A stretch of DNA of 64,000 bases from Skeletonema tropicum (lineage: Eukaryota > Bacillariophyta > Thalassiosirophyceae > Thalassiosirales > Thalassiosiraceae). Under the pieces are notes generated by a model. The model saw only the letters and a list, made by a program, of their open reading frames with translations, ran no database searches and had not been told where the DNA came from. Below, piece by piece: positions 44,628-55,490 of the stretch. Each line of letters starts with the position of its first letter. The first letter of the stretch is position 1. Position numbers and translations under genes: made by a program. The DNA lies in contig CM074148.1 in NCBI GenBank assembly GCA_037178625.1, positions 1,240,001 through 1,304,000 on the forward strand. The letters run 5' to 3'.

Positions 44628-45617
44628 TCACGCTCCCTCTCCAAAAATAGAATCTTGGGAAAACACGCTTTCTTCATCTTCGTAATCCTCTACTTCAAAC
44701 GTGTAAAATGGCAATGCAATAAAACAGAGGATATTATTCATCACAATTTCGCGTGGCAGAGCAAGCTGGAGAGTAGTTGCAACCTCCTCACCTACCAAGC
44801 GACGATGCTCAGCTTTGAGGTCAATGATTTTGCGGAGGACTGATCTAATCCACCTACGTATGGTCATGGCCTTTTCCCCGTAATCATCATCAAGTCCTCT
44901 GATACTGTAATAATTAGCTTCCGCGGAGCTACCCGCAGGGGTAATAGGAAGAATCTCATTGATTGAATCAATTTCTTCTTTCACATCATTTCTCCAATCC
45001 TCCAATTGCAAAGCGGCGATAGTTTCATGTAGTGCTCCCTCAACCAGATCAACATGCTTTAAATTGTCACACCCCATGAATATACGGTTATCACCAGATA
45101 TCATTTTATCTTTCAAGGGGATGGTGATTCGTTCAAGAGAGAAACAATTCTTGAATGACTCCCTCTCAATTCTTTCCAGCTTGTTGCCAAATTTCGCATC
45201 TACAAGTGCCTTACATTCCTCGAATGCACTCCTTTTAACGAACCTGGTGGATAGCAAATTGATGCTCCTCAAAGATTCGCATTCGCAGAATGCTGCATCT
45301 TCAATTAGTTCAAGGTTGTCACATTCCACATCCGTCAAGGCGCAGCATCCATAAAATACCTCCTCTTCCACAATTTTGACGCCCGGCATGATAACTCGCC
45401 TCAAGCGAGGGCACCAAGCGAATGCATGCAACTCAATCTTTTCGACCTTATCATGACAAATAACTTCAACGATGTAACTATGACCATGGAATGCATGCCT
45501 TAGGACGACTGTGACGTCTTCCTGCACGATGATACGATCTACATATTCAGGAATTTCTTCGTCGGCTTCACCTCTGTAGAGGTATGTATCGTAATTATTA
45601 TCGCCCTCGTCCGACAT
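44628..45617 (-). CDS. BspA-type leucine-rich-repeat protein, short paralogue
   Basis: Intact 329-residue protein with ATG at 45617 and no intron. N-terminus MSDEGDNNYDTYLYRGEAD parallels that of the 1300-3336 gene. Four or more BspA-type LRRs (for example VEKIELHAFAWCPRLRRV, ITIPLKD) span residues ~40-215. The linker DSINEILPITPAG and tail IRRWIRSVLRKIIDLKAEHR are shared, but the 365-residue Gly/Ser repeat domain is absent; only a short YYSIRGLDDDYGEK segment sits at that position. An acidic C-terminal extension follows. Cellular role unknown. The two paralogues give a direct before/after comparison of the repeat domain. Confidence 0.85.
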   Translation of the reverse strand: MSDEGDNNYDTYLYRGEADEEIPEYVDRIIVQEDVTVVLRHAFHGHSYIVEVICHDKVEKIELHAFAWCPRLRRVIMPGVKIVEEEVFYGCCALTDVECDNLELIEDAAFCECESLRSINLLSTRFVKRSAFEECKALVDAKFGNKLERIERESFKNCFSLERITIPLKDKMISGDNRIFMGCDNLKHVDLVEGALHETIAALQLEDWRNDVKEEIDSINEILPITPAGSSAEANYYSIRGLDDDYGEKAMTIRRWIRSVLRKIIDLKAEHRRLVGEEVATTLQLALPREIVMNNILCFIALPFYTFEVEDYEDEESVFSQDSIFGEGA

Positions 45618-46464
45618 GATGGAGCACAGCTGTAAGAATATTCATTCAGCAGAAAGCAGTGAGTGAGTGCAGACGGTGGCACTTATGATGAATTGGAACC
45701 AACTTCCAACTTGTGTTCGCTGTTCGCAATAAAATAATAATACTCTCGGCGAGTTAGTTGCAGACGGTTCTTTCCTCGCTGCAATTATAAAGCTCCTGCT
45801 ACACTCGCACAGACAATATCAAGGCATCGTCGACGAGACACTCTCACCTTGTCAATAGAGACGATTGCGAGACGGCGGCAGCGAGACTCTTACAGTGTCA
45901 ATCCTTATCATCTTTCGCACTATAGTCTCCACAACATGCAACATGCACACACTGCCAAATTTTGATGTGAGGAGAGGAATGAAGAATGGAAGAGGGCGGA
46001 TCTTCCAGATGTTTTCTGTTTTTTGGGATGGTCATCTCTTTGTTTGTCGATGCTTTGTAGCTGTCGTATCATTCACGCCACGTCACGCTGACGTTTTTGT
46101 TCTTGCTTCGCTTCTAGGCAAACCGGGATACCGGGCGCGTGGGCGTGCCCACAACTCACCATGGTTTAAGGAGAGGCTTGACAGGGGAATATTGGGGATT
46201 TTTGGTCGATATAAGGGTAATATTTGGGTATTTTGAGCTCATTCGTACCCGAATATGTGTAGTTGTTGGCCCCACGTGGGCGCCGCCAACAACATACTAT
46301 GAAAAGCGCCCACTATCCCGGCACGCCTATTCGCTTCTCTCTCTCGATTTCGGCGCAGCTGGCAGCTGGCATGCAGCTTTCGGCGCAGCAGGGTTGTTGT
46401 TTGTTGGTTCCCGTGGTTGTAGGTAATAATTATAGTGGAAATCGCATAGGATAATAACAACAAC
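45618..46464. other. Shared upstream region of divergent LRR and FAD genes
   Basis: The two genes diverge from this ~850 bp. It contains GCCCCCACGTGGGCGCCGCC near 46270, with a CACGTG core that could bind bHLH or bZIP factors, and several short unsupported frames. I see no gene. Confidence 0.35.
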
Positions 46465-47772
46465 ATGAAAGTGCTCATCATTGGATGCGGCCTAGCCGGC
46501 CTCGCAACAGCCCTCTCTCTATCCTCCATCAAAAAAGAACAAGACGATGATGACGACGACATTCAAATCACCATAATCGAGCGCCGCACCAACCTCGACA
46601 GCCGTGGCGCCACATTCGGCCTACAACTCAATGGTCAACATGCCCTACAAGAAATCGCTGGTGTAAAAGTAGTAGACGAGTTGAAACGTGCAGGAGTTTT
46701 GATCCCATCTACGGGGGGGTACATGTTGCCATGGTGGAAAGTTCGGGATGTGTTATTGGAGCGAGTTCAAGAAGAAGCCAAAAGTAATAGTAGTGAGAAG
46801 ATTCAGATTCATTTGGGTATGTCGATTGATACTGTGACCGAACATGAGGATGGTACCTATGTTGTCACATTCGTCAAAAATGGCAAAGATGAAGAAGAAG
46901 AATTGCAAATCGAAGCGGATTTAATTATTGGAGCAGATGGAGTTCATTCACATGTGCGTCAGGAGATCCTATCATTGCCCAAGGCTACTTCCAGTGGGGC
47001 ATATGTTTGGAGGGGGACTGTTGACACAAATAATACTGACGATTTGAAGCATATGCAAGAGTTTCCTCTGAGCAGGCTTCAAAAGTTTGGAGAGGGAATG
47101 ATTTTGGTGTATTTCAACTTTCATCCCAAGGTAGAAGGACAACTTGCGTGGGTGTTTACCGCTCGTGCGAATGCGCTACCAGAGAATGTAACCATTGATT
47201 GTGGTACCACCACTCCCATTGATCTTATTCAAGCCTTCATGGATAGTACTGATGGAACTAATGGCGATGATGATGAAGAAGAACTAAAGGAGAATTGCGA
47301 GCTAGCCATGTTAGTATTCAATAACACTCACCAACCTTCCGATCTGACATGGTCGTCGGAGATGGGAGTAGTTGACCTCAACAATAAGGAAGATATTGTT
47401 AGCTGGGGTGGGAAGGGAAGAATCACGATAATTGGTGATGCGGCACATGCACTAAGGCCAGCGAGTGGGTTGGGTGGTAGTCTTGCATTTGAAGATGCTG
47501 CATTGTTGGCACGCTACATTGCCAAAAGCAACACTTCTAGTGCAGCCTCTATCGAAGAACACCTTCGAGAGTTTGAGAGGATTCGACTTCCAAGATGCAA
47601 AAGTATTTCCAATGATCAAACTATCAGATCTGAATTGAGTTATAAAGTTGGGTTTGGCGGTGTGCCTGCTTGGGATCCAGCTTATAAAGAGTGGGTTTAT
47701 GGGGGGATTGATTCTTCACCAGAGCCTCCTGTTTCGGAAATGGATGTGTTGGTCGACTTGCTTTCTGATTAA
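46465..47772 (+). CDS. FAD-dependent aromatic-ring-type monooxygenase
   Basis: Intact 435-residue protein, ATG at 46465, no intron. Group A flavin monooxygenase signatures are all present: the Rossmann GxGxxG at residues 7-12 (IIGCGLAGLATAL), with the ribose-binding Glu in IIERR (39); the DG motif ADLIIGADGVHSHVR (158-159); and the GD motif ITIIGDAAHALRPASGLGGS (324-325). The family uses NAD(P)H and O2 to hydroxylate or epoxidise substrates such as salicylate, kynurenine or polyprenoids, and the substrate here cannot be told. No transit peptide or C-terminal membrane anchor is clear. Acidic insertions at ~26-32 and ~268-273 are unusual. A ~135-bp degenerate fragment of this gene lies at 59810-59945. 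Confidence 0.88.
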   Translation: MKVLIIGCGLAGLATALSLSSIKKEQDDDDDDIQITIIERRTNLDSRGATFGLQLNGQHALQEIAGVKVVDELKRAGVLIPSTGGYMLPWWKVRDVLLERVQEEAKSNSSEKIQIHLGMSIDTVTEHEDGTYVVTFVKNGKDEEEELQIEADLIIGADGVHSHVRQEILSLPKATSSGAYVWRGTVDTNNTDDLKHMQEFPLSRLQKFGEGMILVYFNFHPKVEGQLAWVFTARANALPENVTIDCGTTTPIDLIQAFMDSTDGTNGDDDEEELKENCELAMLVFNNTHQPSDLTWSSEMGVVDLNNKEDIVSWGGKGRITIIGDAAHALRPASGLGGSLAFEDAALLARYIAKSNTSSAASIEEHLREFERIRLPRCKSISNDQTIRSELSYKVGFGGVPAWDPAYKEWVYGGIDSSPEPPVSEMDVLVDLLSD

Positions 47773-48997
47773 AGTTGTGTGTAAGATTGTAACTCGGGAT
47801 GATTGTAAGATGTAAAAGATGTGAATGTGATAGTTCCAACTCCAACTTGAGAAACTAAGTATTATAGTACTCAGCCGTTGAGAAAGCCCTCGACATTATG
47901 TACTTTCTCTTTTGAAGAATGCACACTCCTTCTCAATCCTAATTATCCCAAACAGTCGTCGACATATACTTTTACTTCTCTGATCACAGACGAACCAGGA
48001 ACAGACAAGAGTTATCCATATCCATCCCATATAGCGTATCGAACAAATCCGTACCCGTACAGTCTCATACCGTGTCCGTCGATTCTTTGCCCTTTACCTT
48101 TACTACTACTACCTACCACTAGTAATGACAATCTACATCTGCATACTATTGTGTGGAGTTTTATCTCTCATACATAAGAGAGAGAGATAGAGGTTATTAA
48201 TTATTTTACTCCTTTCCAGCAGGTACCTCTTGAATTTTGGTCCCGCTTTGTGTTTCTTTCCTTCAAGGACGAAAGGATTCCAGATGGCCAACCCATTACA
48301 AAGAAATATTATTATGCTGCACCAACTTCCTAAGCTAAGTACATCATTGGCCCCCTATATACTCCTGCCATGCCGCCTGCTGCCCCTGCGCAAATTCAAG
48401 ATCAAGATCTGCAATTCAACTTCAGCAGCTGCAGCTGTGCCTGTGCAGCCCCAATCCAAAATCAAAATGCACAAGCACAAGCCAAGCCTTGAGCAGACAA
48501 TCATGATCATCTTTCGATTGTGCTGACCATGCCACATCCACATCCACGTCATCGTAGACTAAGCCACTACTAGCTCACTTTCTTCACCTTCACTCGATCA
48601 TGTATCATGTTCACTTGAGTTCTTTTGCTTTTGGTGGTGATGCTGGTGCTCTCGTGCTTAATGTGCTCTGTGACGTCCTACTCACGATGTCATGTTCCGT
48701 TCCTTTCCATCGCTCCATCGACATACTCATCGCTATGATTCTTGGGCTTGAAGATTTTAAGACTAAGAAGTAGCCTCATCTTGCTCTACCTACTTTCTCA
48801 AGAATCTGTGGAAGTGGAAGTGGAGGATTGAAGGTGAAGATGAAGAGTGGTGCATGTATGTAGATGTAGCTGTAGCTCTCAACTCTGTGATCATCACAAT
48901 CACAAGCCCGGTCCGTCACGCCCGCCAAGATATTCGTGTTGGTGTTGTCACTGTCACATTGTACAATGGGACAGAGAAAGTGCCACCATATAACCGA
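47773..48997. other. Gene-free region between the FAD gene and the composite element
   Basis: Only short unsupported frames. A (AG)n run is at ~48177-48192. I see no gene or bounded repeat. Confidence 0.35.
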
Positions 48998-49020
48998 CGG
49001 GCGGCAAATAATACTTCTGG
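48998..49020 (+). repeat. Left 23-bp direct repeat flanking the composite element
   Basis: Sequence beginning CGGGCGGCAAATAATACTTC is repeated in the same orientation at 54833-54855, immediately outside the two inverted arms. It is the likely target-site duplication, although 23 bp is longer than expected for known cut-and-paste superfamilies. Confidence 0.75.
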
Positions 49021-49177
49021 GGAGCTGATCCTCAGCCATCCACTTGAAGTTGGGAAAGCAGAAACTGTCTTTTACGTCACTGTGACTTTTACTAATGAAA
49101 GGCCTTTCCCTTCAAGAGCTCCTCTCATCTCCTCTCTATATATCTTGTCCTCCACCAACAGCCCCACGTCACAATAC

Positions 49178-51100
49178 CAGGGCACATAAAAGAATGGGCT
49201 GCGTATCGATTTGATTAGGTTATCCCCTATTTGATTTTGGTAGAAGAAAAATCTAGATATGCAATGCAAGAAAGGCTGTTTTGGGTGATCCCCTAATAGT
49301 AAGTTGTTTGTTCTTCAATCACATCACCCATGATATGAGGCCCCCCACCTCTGAAAATCCATCAAAATGCCTTCACCATGGTGGACTACTAGTAAAAATG
49401 AGGTCAATGAATATGCTTCTATTAGGCTAATAATCGACATTCCCCTCCCCTATTATGGCATAGGATCTCCGAACCGCCGTTTATTTTCCTAATAGGGCAT
49501 CGTCTGTTGTGAAAATGACTATGAACATAACCATCATCGTCGAGTTGGTCGGATGATGCAATTATATTCCTACCATGTCAACGACAACACCATCGCCGTC
49601 GACGAACACCGAACAACTCCGCCGAACCGACATCAAAAATAATATCCACTATTGGTGAAATATTCTGCTCGATGATGCTTGTTATTTATTAATGGCGGCC
49701 GTTTTACAGTGACAAGTAATGGTGCAAAAACAATGTGTGGGTGTTGGGATCATTATTATTTCTACAGCCCATGTTGACGCATCCCAGCAACAACTAATGA
49801 CTGGTTCTTCATTACTTAGTATTGGAGAGTAGTGAATCTGCGTTAGTGCCTTGAAGAGGGGGGGGGGGGTGTTAATTGCAGTGGGTATTCCGTAAAACTA
49901 ATTTTGAACACAAGATACTACTTAGAGAGAGGGTGAGTTCAAGAGTGTACATGACGCAATGCCACTTGTGTTATTGTAATCACTAACTTGTTTTCAATCT
50001 TTTAACATCAATTTGAGCATTGGGGTGTAGTGCTGCTGGTCTCTTCGTATCGTTGCTCGTCTTCGACCCTGCGGGATTTGGGGTTGCCTCTCGCTTGGTC
50101 TCTCTGCTCTTCTTGTTCTTGTCGACGCCTGCTGGAGCGGGATGCGGTGTTGCTGGTCTCTTAGTATCGTTGCTGAGCTTCCTCTCAACGCCTGCGGGAT
50201 GTGGGGTTGCCGGTTGTTTGGTCTCTTTGCTCTTCTTGTTCTTGTCCACGCATGCTTTCAAATTTGATCGCGGAGACATGTCATGCTTTTGACAATGTTG
50301 TTCCTTCCACCGACGAAATACAACTGCAAACCTAGAGTGGATCATCTTCCAAAGAATAATTTGGTACACTTCCTCTATCGCATCTTGCCGGAAATTCATC
50401 GAGGGGGACTGACACAATGATACAAATTTGGAGTGGATGGATGAGTTGTGCATCACAAGATGTTTTCCATCCTTGAAACAAGAACGAAGGTTTTGTTTCA
50501 TACGTTCCTGTGTAAATAATGTTGACGGAAGGTGGTGGTGTCTTTATCATCGGCGGCGGCATCAGTTTGGATAGTGTTGTTGCTAAAGTAATGACACATT
50601 CTTGACCAAATCAGTAACGTTATGTCACCGAAGTGCGCTTTGGTGCCCTCTGGCGATATGTAGACAAATCGGTGTTGTTTGTAGGGCGTAGGAGCACCTA
50701 CATCTCGACCAAATTCAAAGTGCATATTCCCCGGGGATGCTTCGTTTCTGTAAAGTCTCATCACCTCTCTGTCATCCAGACCCCCATCGGACATGGCTCG
50801 GGTGTGACCGCCATATTGACGCACAGACAGGATTGACGTCGGCGAATTACGTGTGCAGTGTTTGATGCTGGCTCGATGTGTAAGAGCCGTTGGCATTGTC
50901 ATAAATGTTTGTACAAAGCAAAAGAGAGTGCGGCAAGCCTTCCGACATAAGACCGATTTTGAATTTTGAATTCTGCTACTAGCTAACTGTACGTACTTCG
51001 AATCTACTGTACCTCTCGTACATAGAAGAAGAACAAACGGGATACGGGATGATATGAGTGGTCTGTCTGCGATACGCAGCCCATTCTTTTATGTGCCCTG
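49178..51100. mobile_element. 1.9 kb DNA transposon nested in the left arm, 7-bp target duplication
   Basis: Ends are perfect 31-bp inverted repeats starting CAGGGCACATAAAAGAATGG and continuing GCTGCGTATCG. Flanks are ACAATAC at 49171-49177 and 51101-51107. The opposite arm of the host element supplies the empty site (GTCACAATATGTACACGG in inverted orientation near 54690), where a single ACAATA is present. The CAGGG start recalls hAT, but hAT makes 8-bp duplications, so the superfamily is left open. The interior carries a broken gene shared with the 24717 element. Confidence 0.85.
49983..50902 (-). pseudogene. Unknown transposon protein, disrupted copy
   Basis: The minus-strand frame 50501-49983 begins MKQNLRSCFKDGKHLVM, includes HSRFAVVFRRWKEQHCQKHD, and ends in Pro/Thr/Lys-rich repeats of the type KRPATPHPAG, which are expanded relative to the 25505 copy. 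The upstream frame 50902-50498 (RFVYISPEGTKAHFGDITLL) is in another phase; a third frame around 50520 (STLFTQER) links them. At least one deletion or frameshift therefore breaks the gene. No known domain recognised. Confidence 0.5.
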
Positions 51101-51548
51101 ACAATACAAGGCATCATCTTTGCACAGCCGGCGGGCTGGAAACGCTTCTGGCTCCTTCAATGACGAAGACAAGCAGCAAACTTTCTTGGTGGTGGATTTG
51201 ATGAAGTCATTTAGTAATACTGAACATGGACTTGGAATGCATTAACAAGCCTTGAAGGACAGGGAAGAGTGGGATACCCCGTGTCTTTGTCTAGATCTTC
51301 ATGAGCAGCCTGGTAGAGAAGATTCTCAATGGTTGCCAACGCAACATGATCTCACAACATTCTTCCCTCCTGAGGTCTCGGCATATTATAATGTAGGGGG
51401 TGGTAGAAAGGGTTTGCAGAATTCAAAACTGGCCAGAAATTGAAGGAAGGGACAATAAGAAAGCTTCGTGAATTTGATGTCACACAAACTCCTCTGGATT
51501 TTGTCTTCTGACATTTTCATGCCGCACAAGCATTGATAAGCAGGTTGT

Positions 51549-51595
51549 AACTGTCTTTTACGTCACTGTGACTTTTACTGATGAAAGGCCTTTCC
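51549..51595 (+). repeat. Internal partial copy of the element arm
   Basis: AACTGTCTTTTACGTCACTG and following bases through GAAAGGCCTTTCC repeat the arm sequence at ~49063-49109, in the same orientation, just inside the left arm. This may be a regulatory sequence duplicated within the element or a remnant of an earlier rearrangement. Confidence 0.7.
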
Positions 51596-52024
51596 ATTCC
51601 TATTATTCAGCACCCAACTTTGACTTTTAGCAAAATTCCCAATTATCGTCCTCTGGCCGCAGAGGGGGGCTGGCCCTGCTGCGCCCCTGGCTGCGCGAAG
51701 ACTTTCAAAAACAAAAAAACGTTTTTTCATCTCAAATCAATGGCAATGCCGCCGACTCCTCATGTCATCTCCCCTATCCACCTATCCACCGCCTCTTTCA
51801 TTCCAAGGCATGTTAATGCATTAATATTATTATTATCTGTCCAGCGTCAATAGAGGAATAATATTATTCAGTCGAAAGAGCCGCTTTAAGTAAATGACGT
51901 AACACATCACATAACACATCTCTTGTGCACAAGACAAGTACCAAAAATAATAATTGGTGAGAACAACTCTTTTCATGCCACCGACTCGTATTAACTTTAA
52001 CCATGCTCTAACGTATCCACTTAC

Positions 52025-53193
52025 ATGTCTCTTTTGACGAAGGGTAAAGTAATTCTTCCTATTCCATCTATCATGGCTTGTGTTGAATGCCGAAGGGCGA
52101 AGGTTGCATGTGTCAAGGCAATTGGTTTCGACCGATGTGATAGATGCCAGAAGAAATCACTTTTGTGTATTCCCCATACATCCATGCAAGGACGAAGAAC
52201 GGATCTAATAAAGCACGAGTCGCTTCCACCACAACGAATTCAACGTTCGTCCAAATACCACACCGGAAAGTCATCTGTCAAATTGTACCGGCTCAATCTT
52301 ACGCTGACAAGATACCTCTTTCTGCAAGTGTCATTGATGCCACTCTTCACGGTCACAATGTTACACCTAGCATCATTCAACGCATTGTATTTGCATTAGG
52401 GAAGAATGGACTCTTCACAATCAGAAATAGATCTTCTCACAAAAACTTCCTTAGCTTCATCGGAAGAAGAAGTGCTCTTACGGTTGCCCAGCCAAACCCG
52501 TCTGAGGGAGATATATCTTCGTTTTGGTACTACCGTCAACACATTAACTTTTGCTACTGGCCCCTAGTCTACAAGGTCGTCAACAGCCTTACTCACGGCA
52601 TCAGGATCTTTCCCCAATTGGAATTTTTCCACCTAACGATGTTGCTACCACATCTGATGCCAGAGCTTGGCAATCGCGGAGACTACAACTTTTGCTTATT
52701 TGCAATTCTCACGATTAACTTCGTTAATTGCATCCATACAGATACTCGTGACAGGATGCATGAGTCAGTGACTCAGGCAGCAGTTGTAGCTCTTCGGGAG
52801 TTGCAGTCATGTCGGGTGCTCTCTTCAACTCAACATCGACAAGTGTCATCATCTCTAATTCACGTCGAAAGATATGGGATCACCACTCCTACCACTTGTG
52901 GCTATCAACTTATTCAGGAGAATGAACAGATGAATGTTGAGGTGCTTCAATTCTTCTGTTGTTACGGTTTGGGCACTTGCCATCGAGTCGAACATTATTG
53001 GGTTCACACCTTCCTCCCAGCATTGTTCTCCCACTACACAAGTGCAATGTTGTATGTTTGCGATGAGAAGGTGTATGCTAATTATGAAGGCATTGATGTG
53101 TTGGCTTGGGGCGATGGTGAGACTAAAGAAAGGGGATCATATCGGCCAATTGTTAATGGCAGGAGAGTCCGGCGAACTAAAAGATTGAAGTAG
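52025..53193 (+). pseudogene. Zn2Cys6 (GAL4-type) zinc-cluster protein gene with a frame break
   Basis: The frame from ATG 52025 encodes ACVECRRAKVACVKAIGFDR then CDRCQKKSLLCIPH, giving cysteines 19, 22, 29, 38, 41 and 48 with the spacing C-x2-C-x6-C-x8-C-x2-C-x6-C. That is the classical binuclear zinc cluster of fungal GAL4-type regulators. A second, overlapping frame (52144-53193) continues with a ~330-residue unrecognised region (DATLHGHNVTPSIIQRIVFA, SSFWYYRQHINFCYWP) ending in a basic RRVRRTKRLK tail. The two frames must be joined by a one-base shift somewhere in 52200-52300; no GT-AG intron is obvious there. A possible DNA-binding regulator or transposase for the element. Zinc clusters are rare outside fungi, so this is notable. 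Confidence 0.55.
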
Positions 53194-53194
53194 A

Positions 53195-53640
53195 ATAAAA
53201 CAAACATTTAATGTATACTGTGTTTAGATACTTTCATCCTCCCGGGGGCTCTGAATTGTTGTCCATCGTTGATTCCTTTTCACCCCTTGAATCATCTTGT
53301 AATGCATGCAGAGAAATTGCTTCCACCCGTACCGGAGAAGTGGAAGACTGGCAGTCTTCTTTCCAGCAATCTTCTACTCGGCAAGTTGTTTTGTTAGACT
53401 ATCAATCATATCTTTCGGTAGAATAAAACAATCATTTAATATATACTTTGTTTAGATACTTTCATCCTCGAAGGGCCTTTGAATTCATGTCCATCCTGAA
53501 TTGATGTCCATCGTTGACTCCTTTTAGCCCCGGCGACACCACTTGAATCATCTTGTACCGGAGAAGTGGCAGTCTTCCCTCCACGAGCAAGATTCTGCTC
53601 GGCAAGTTGTTTTGTTAGACTATCAATCATATCTTTCAAA
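53195..53640. repeat. ~215-bp tandem duplication
   Basis: The block from TTGTTTAGATACTTTCATCC through CGGCAAGTTGTTTTGTTAGA to CAATCATATCTTTC occurs twice in tandem (about 53218-53420 and 53450-53640), with several indels. The right copy is the 3' end of the minus-strand gene, so the left copy is a duplicated gene tail lying between the two convergent genes. Confidence 0.75.
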
Positions 53641-54533
53641 ATCATTTCCACCCTCTTACCGGCTTCATCCGAATTCAATTGTTGGAGGAGGTCGGTGTAC
53701 TCATTAAACAGTGGGTATAAAGCTGCACGATAAGATGCCCCAGCTTTTACGGCAGACTCGATTTCAAACAGATGCATTTGCTCGGTGTGAGCAAAATCCA
53801 TTAATGTTTCAAAGGACTCATCACTTGTATTACGAAGCTCTTCAATAGTAGTAAGAATGAAGTCTTGTTCCTCACTGTCAATATCATCCTGGTGGTCGGA
53901 AGAAGAAGGTGTGTGGGCAGTAGAGAGGAGGCCATCAAACTTGTTTTCATGATCACGGAAGAGAGACGACAATGCATCTTTTGGGTAATTTTTGATCCTT
54001 TCAAGTGCGGGCAGATCTTTGACTTCCTCTTTGATAGGCATACTCGTTACGGATGGCATGTTGCCATGGAACTTGGGACCCTCAACATCGTTCTGAGCCA
54101 AATGATGAAATAATTTGACAATATCTTCTTCCTCCTCAGTCTCAACAGTTCTATAAGCATAATACATGTAATCCGTCCACCAGCGCAGTCGAACACTGTC
54201 TTGCTTGAACCCTTCAAAGGTTACTCCATTCACTGTCTTTGTAGTTGCGACCAAACCATAGCCGTTTGTCTTCCTGCAACAAGGTGAATGAGTAGGAGAA
54301 TGAGTTAGAATGGTTACCAGAATAAGGTGAGACGTCGAAGGAGTATTTGCGCTACTTTTTTATCTTACCTTTCTACCACCCCCTACATTATAATATGCCG
54401 AGACCTCAGGAGGGAAGAATGTTGTGAGATCATGTTGCGTTGGCAACCATTGAGAATCTTCTCTACCAGGCTGCTCATGAAGATCTAGACAAAGACACGG
54501 GGTATCCCACTCTTCCCTGTCCTTCAAGGCTTG
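53436..54533 (-). CDS. Unknown spliced gene of the composite element, first known exon inside the arm
   Basis: The main exon (54269-53436) encodes ~277 residues: TNGYGLVATTKTVNGVTFEG, RLRWWTDYMYYAYRTVE, an acidic helical middle, and a basic C-terminus (GAKRSQRW). It has no ATG at its 5' end. A candidate 99-bp intron (5' GTAAGA at 54368, 3' ...GGAAG at 54270) joins it in frame to an exon in the right arm (54533-54369) reading WLPTQHDLTTFFPPEVSAYY then NVGGGRK. An in-frame TAA at ~54535 means any further 5' exon lies upstream. The same exon is present, unused, in the left arm. No family recognised. The splice model is inferred from phase and consensus only. Confidence 0.5.
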
Positions 54534-54832
54534 TTAATGCATTCCAAGTCCATGTTCAGTATTACTAAATGACTTCATCAAATCCACCACCAAGAAAGTT
54601 TGCTCTAAGTTTGCTGCTTGTCTTCGTCATTGAAGGAGCCAGAAGCGTTTCCAGCCCGCCGGCCGGCTGTGCAAAGATGATGCCGTGTACATATTGTGAC
54701 GTGGGGCTGTTGGTGGAGAGGAGATGAGAGGAGCTCTAGAAGGGAAAGGCCTTTCATCAGTAAAAGTCACAGTGACGTAAAAGACAGTTTCTGCTTTCCC
54801 AACTTCAAGTGGATGGCTGAGGATCAGCTCCC

Positions 54833-54855
54833 CGGGCGGCAAATAATACTTCTGG
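54833..54855 (+). repeat. Right 23-bp direct repeat flanking the composite element
   Basis: Exact same-orientation copy of 48998-49020, beginning directly after the right arm. Confidence 0.75.
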
Positions 54856-54914
54856 GAGTTGAAGTAGGAGGAAGAGAAGAAGTATTTTTATGTAGGAGAA
54901 ATTGTCACTCTGTG

Positions 54915-54993
54915 GGCAAGTCTGTAGGAGTCACGTTGAGAAAAAAAGGCAAGTCTGTAGGAGTCACGTTGAGAAAAAAAGGCAAGTCTGTAG
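54915..54993 (+). repeat. 33-bp tandem repeat, about 2.4 copies
   Basis: GGCAAGTCTGTAGGAGTCAC and the following TTGAGAAAAAAA repeat at 54915, 54948 and 54981 with exact 33-bp spacing. It lies in an otherwise gene-free stretch upstream of the secreted-protein gene. Confidence 0.85.
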
Positions 54994-55490
54994 GCAAGTC
55001 TGCAGAAGTAGAAGTAGAAGTCATTGCTGGTATTGAGCAACTAAAAAATGTCTGTCGGGTAAAATCAAAGGTTACCCCCTTGAAAAGGCTCCACAAGTCA
55101 CAAAATTGTCATGTACATACGGGAGGAATCAGTTTCGCCGGCGTTTTTGCCATTCACGCTCTAGATACGAGGAAAACGAGAGTCGCGTGGATAAAACCAA
55201 CTAATATTTTCTCCACAAACACGATCGATGGGACGCGCATGGAGACAATCAACTCATTCTTTCTCTTCAAGCACGATCGATGGACATCCAACAACGCCAA
55301 ACACGCGCCGCCCAGAACAAACCTACTTACCACTTCTTGTTACATTTACTCATTATTTACGCACGGGAACAAAAACACTCTTTACTCCACCTCCACCTCT
55401 TCCACATTGGACATTGCTTCGTCCATATTCCAATAGGAACATTTAAGCAATCTCTCCTCCTCCTCTTACCATCCTATCCACTGAATTATC

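Larger units (their letters stand above)
49021..54832. mobile_element. Composite element with ~460-bp inverted arms, carrying a Zn2Cys6 gene and an unknown spliced gene
   Basis: The left arm starts GGAGCTGATCCTCAGCCATC at 49021 and continues to ~51411 once the nested transposon is removed. The right arm is its inverted copy, 54369-54831. Arms are about 461-463 bp and nearly identical. The unit is bounded by 23-bp direct repeats. Without the nested insertion it is about 3.9 kb. The interior has a plus-strand Zn2Cys6-type gene and a minus-strand gene whose 5' exon appears to lie inside the right arm. A third, short copy of arm sequence is at 51549-51595. I cannot match this architecture to a named superfamily. 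Confidence 0.7.

Noticed and set aside
49858..49870. Poly-G tracts here and at ~31671
   Set aside because: Simple homopolymers inside non-coding sequence; possible sequencing artefacts, no structural role inferred.
54696..55436. 246-codon plus ORF spanning the right arm and the 33-bp repeat
   Set aside because: Crosses an element boundary and a simple repeat; no protein character beyond the repeat.
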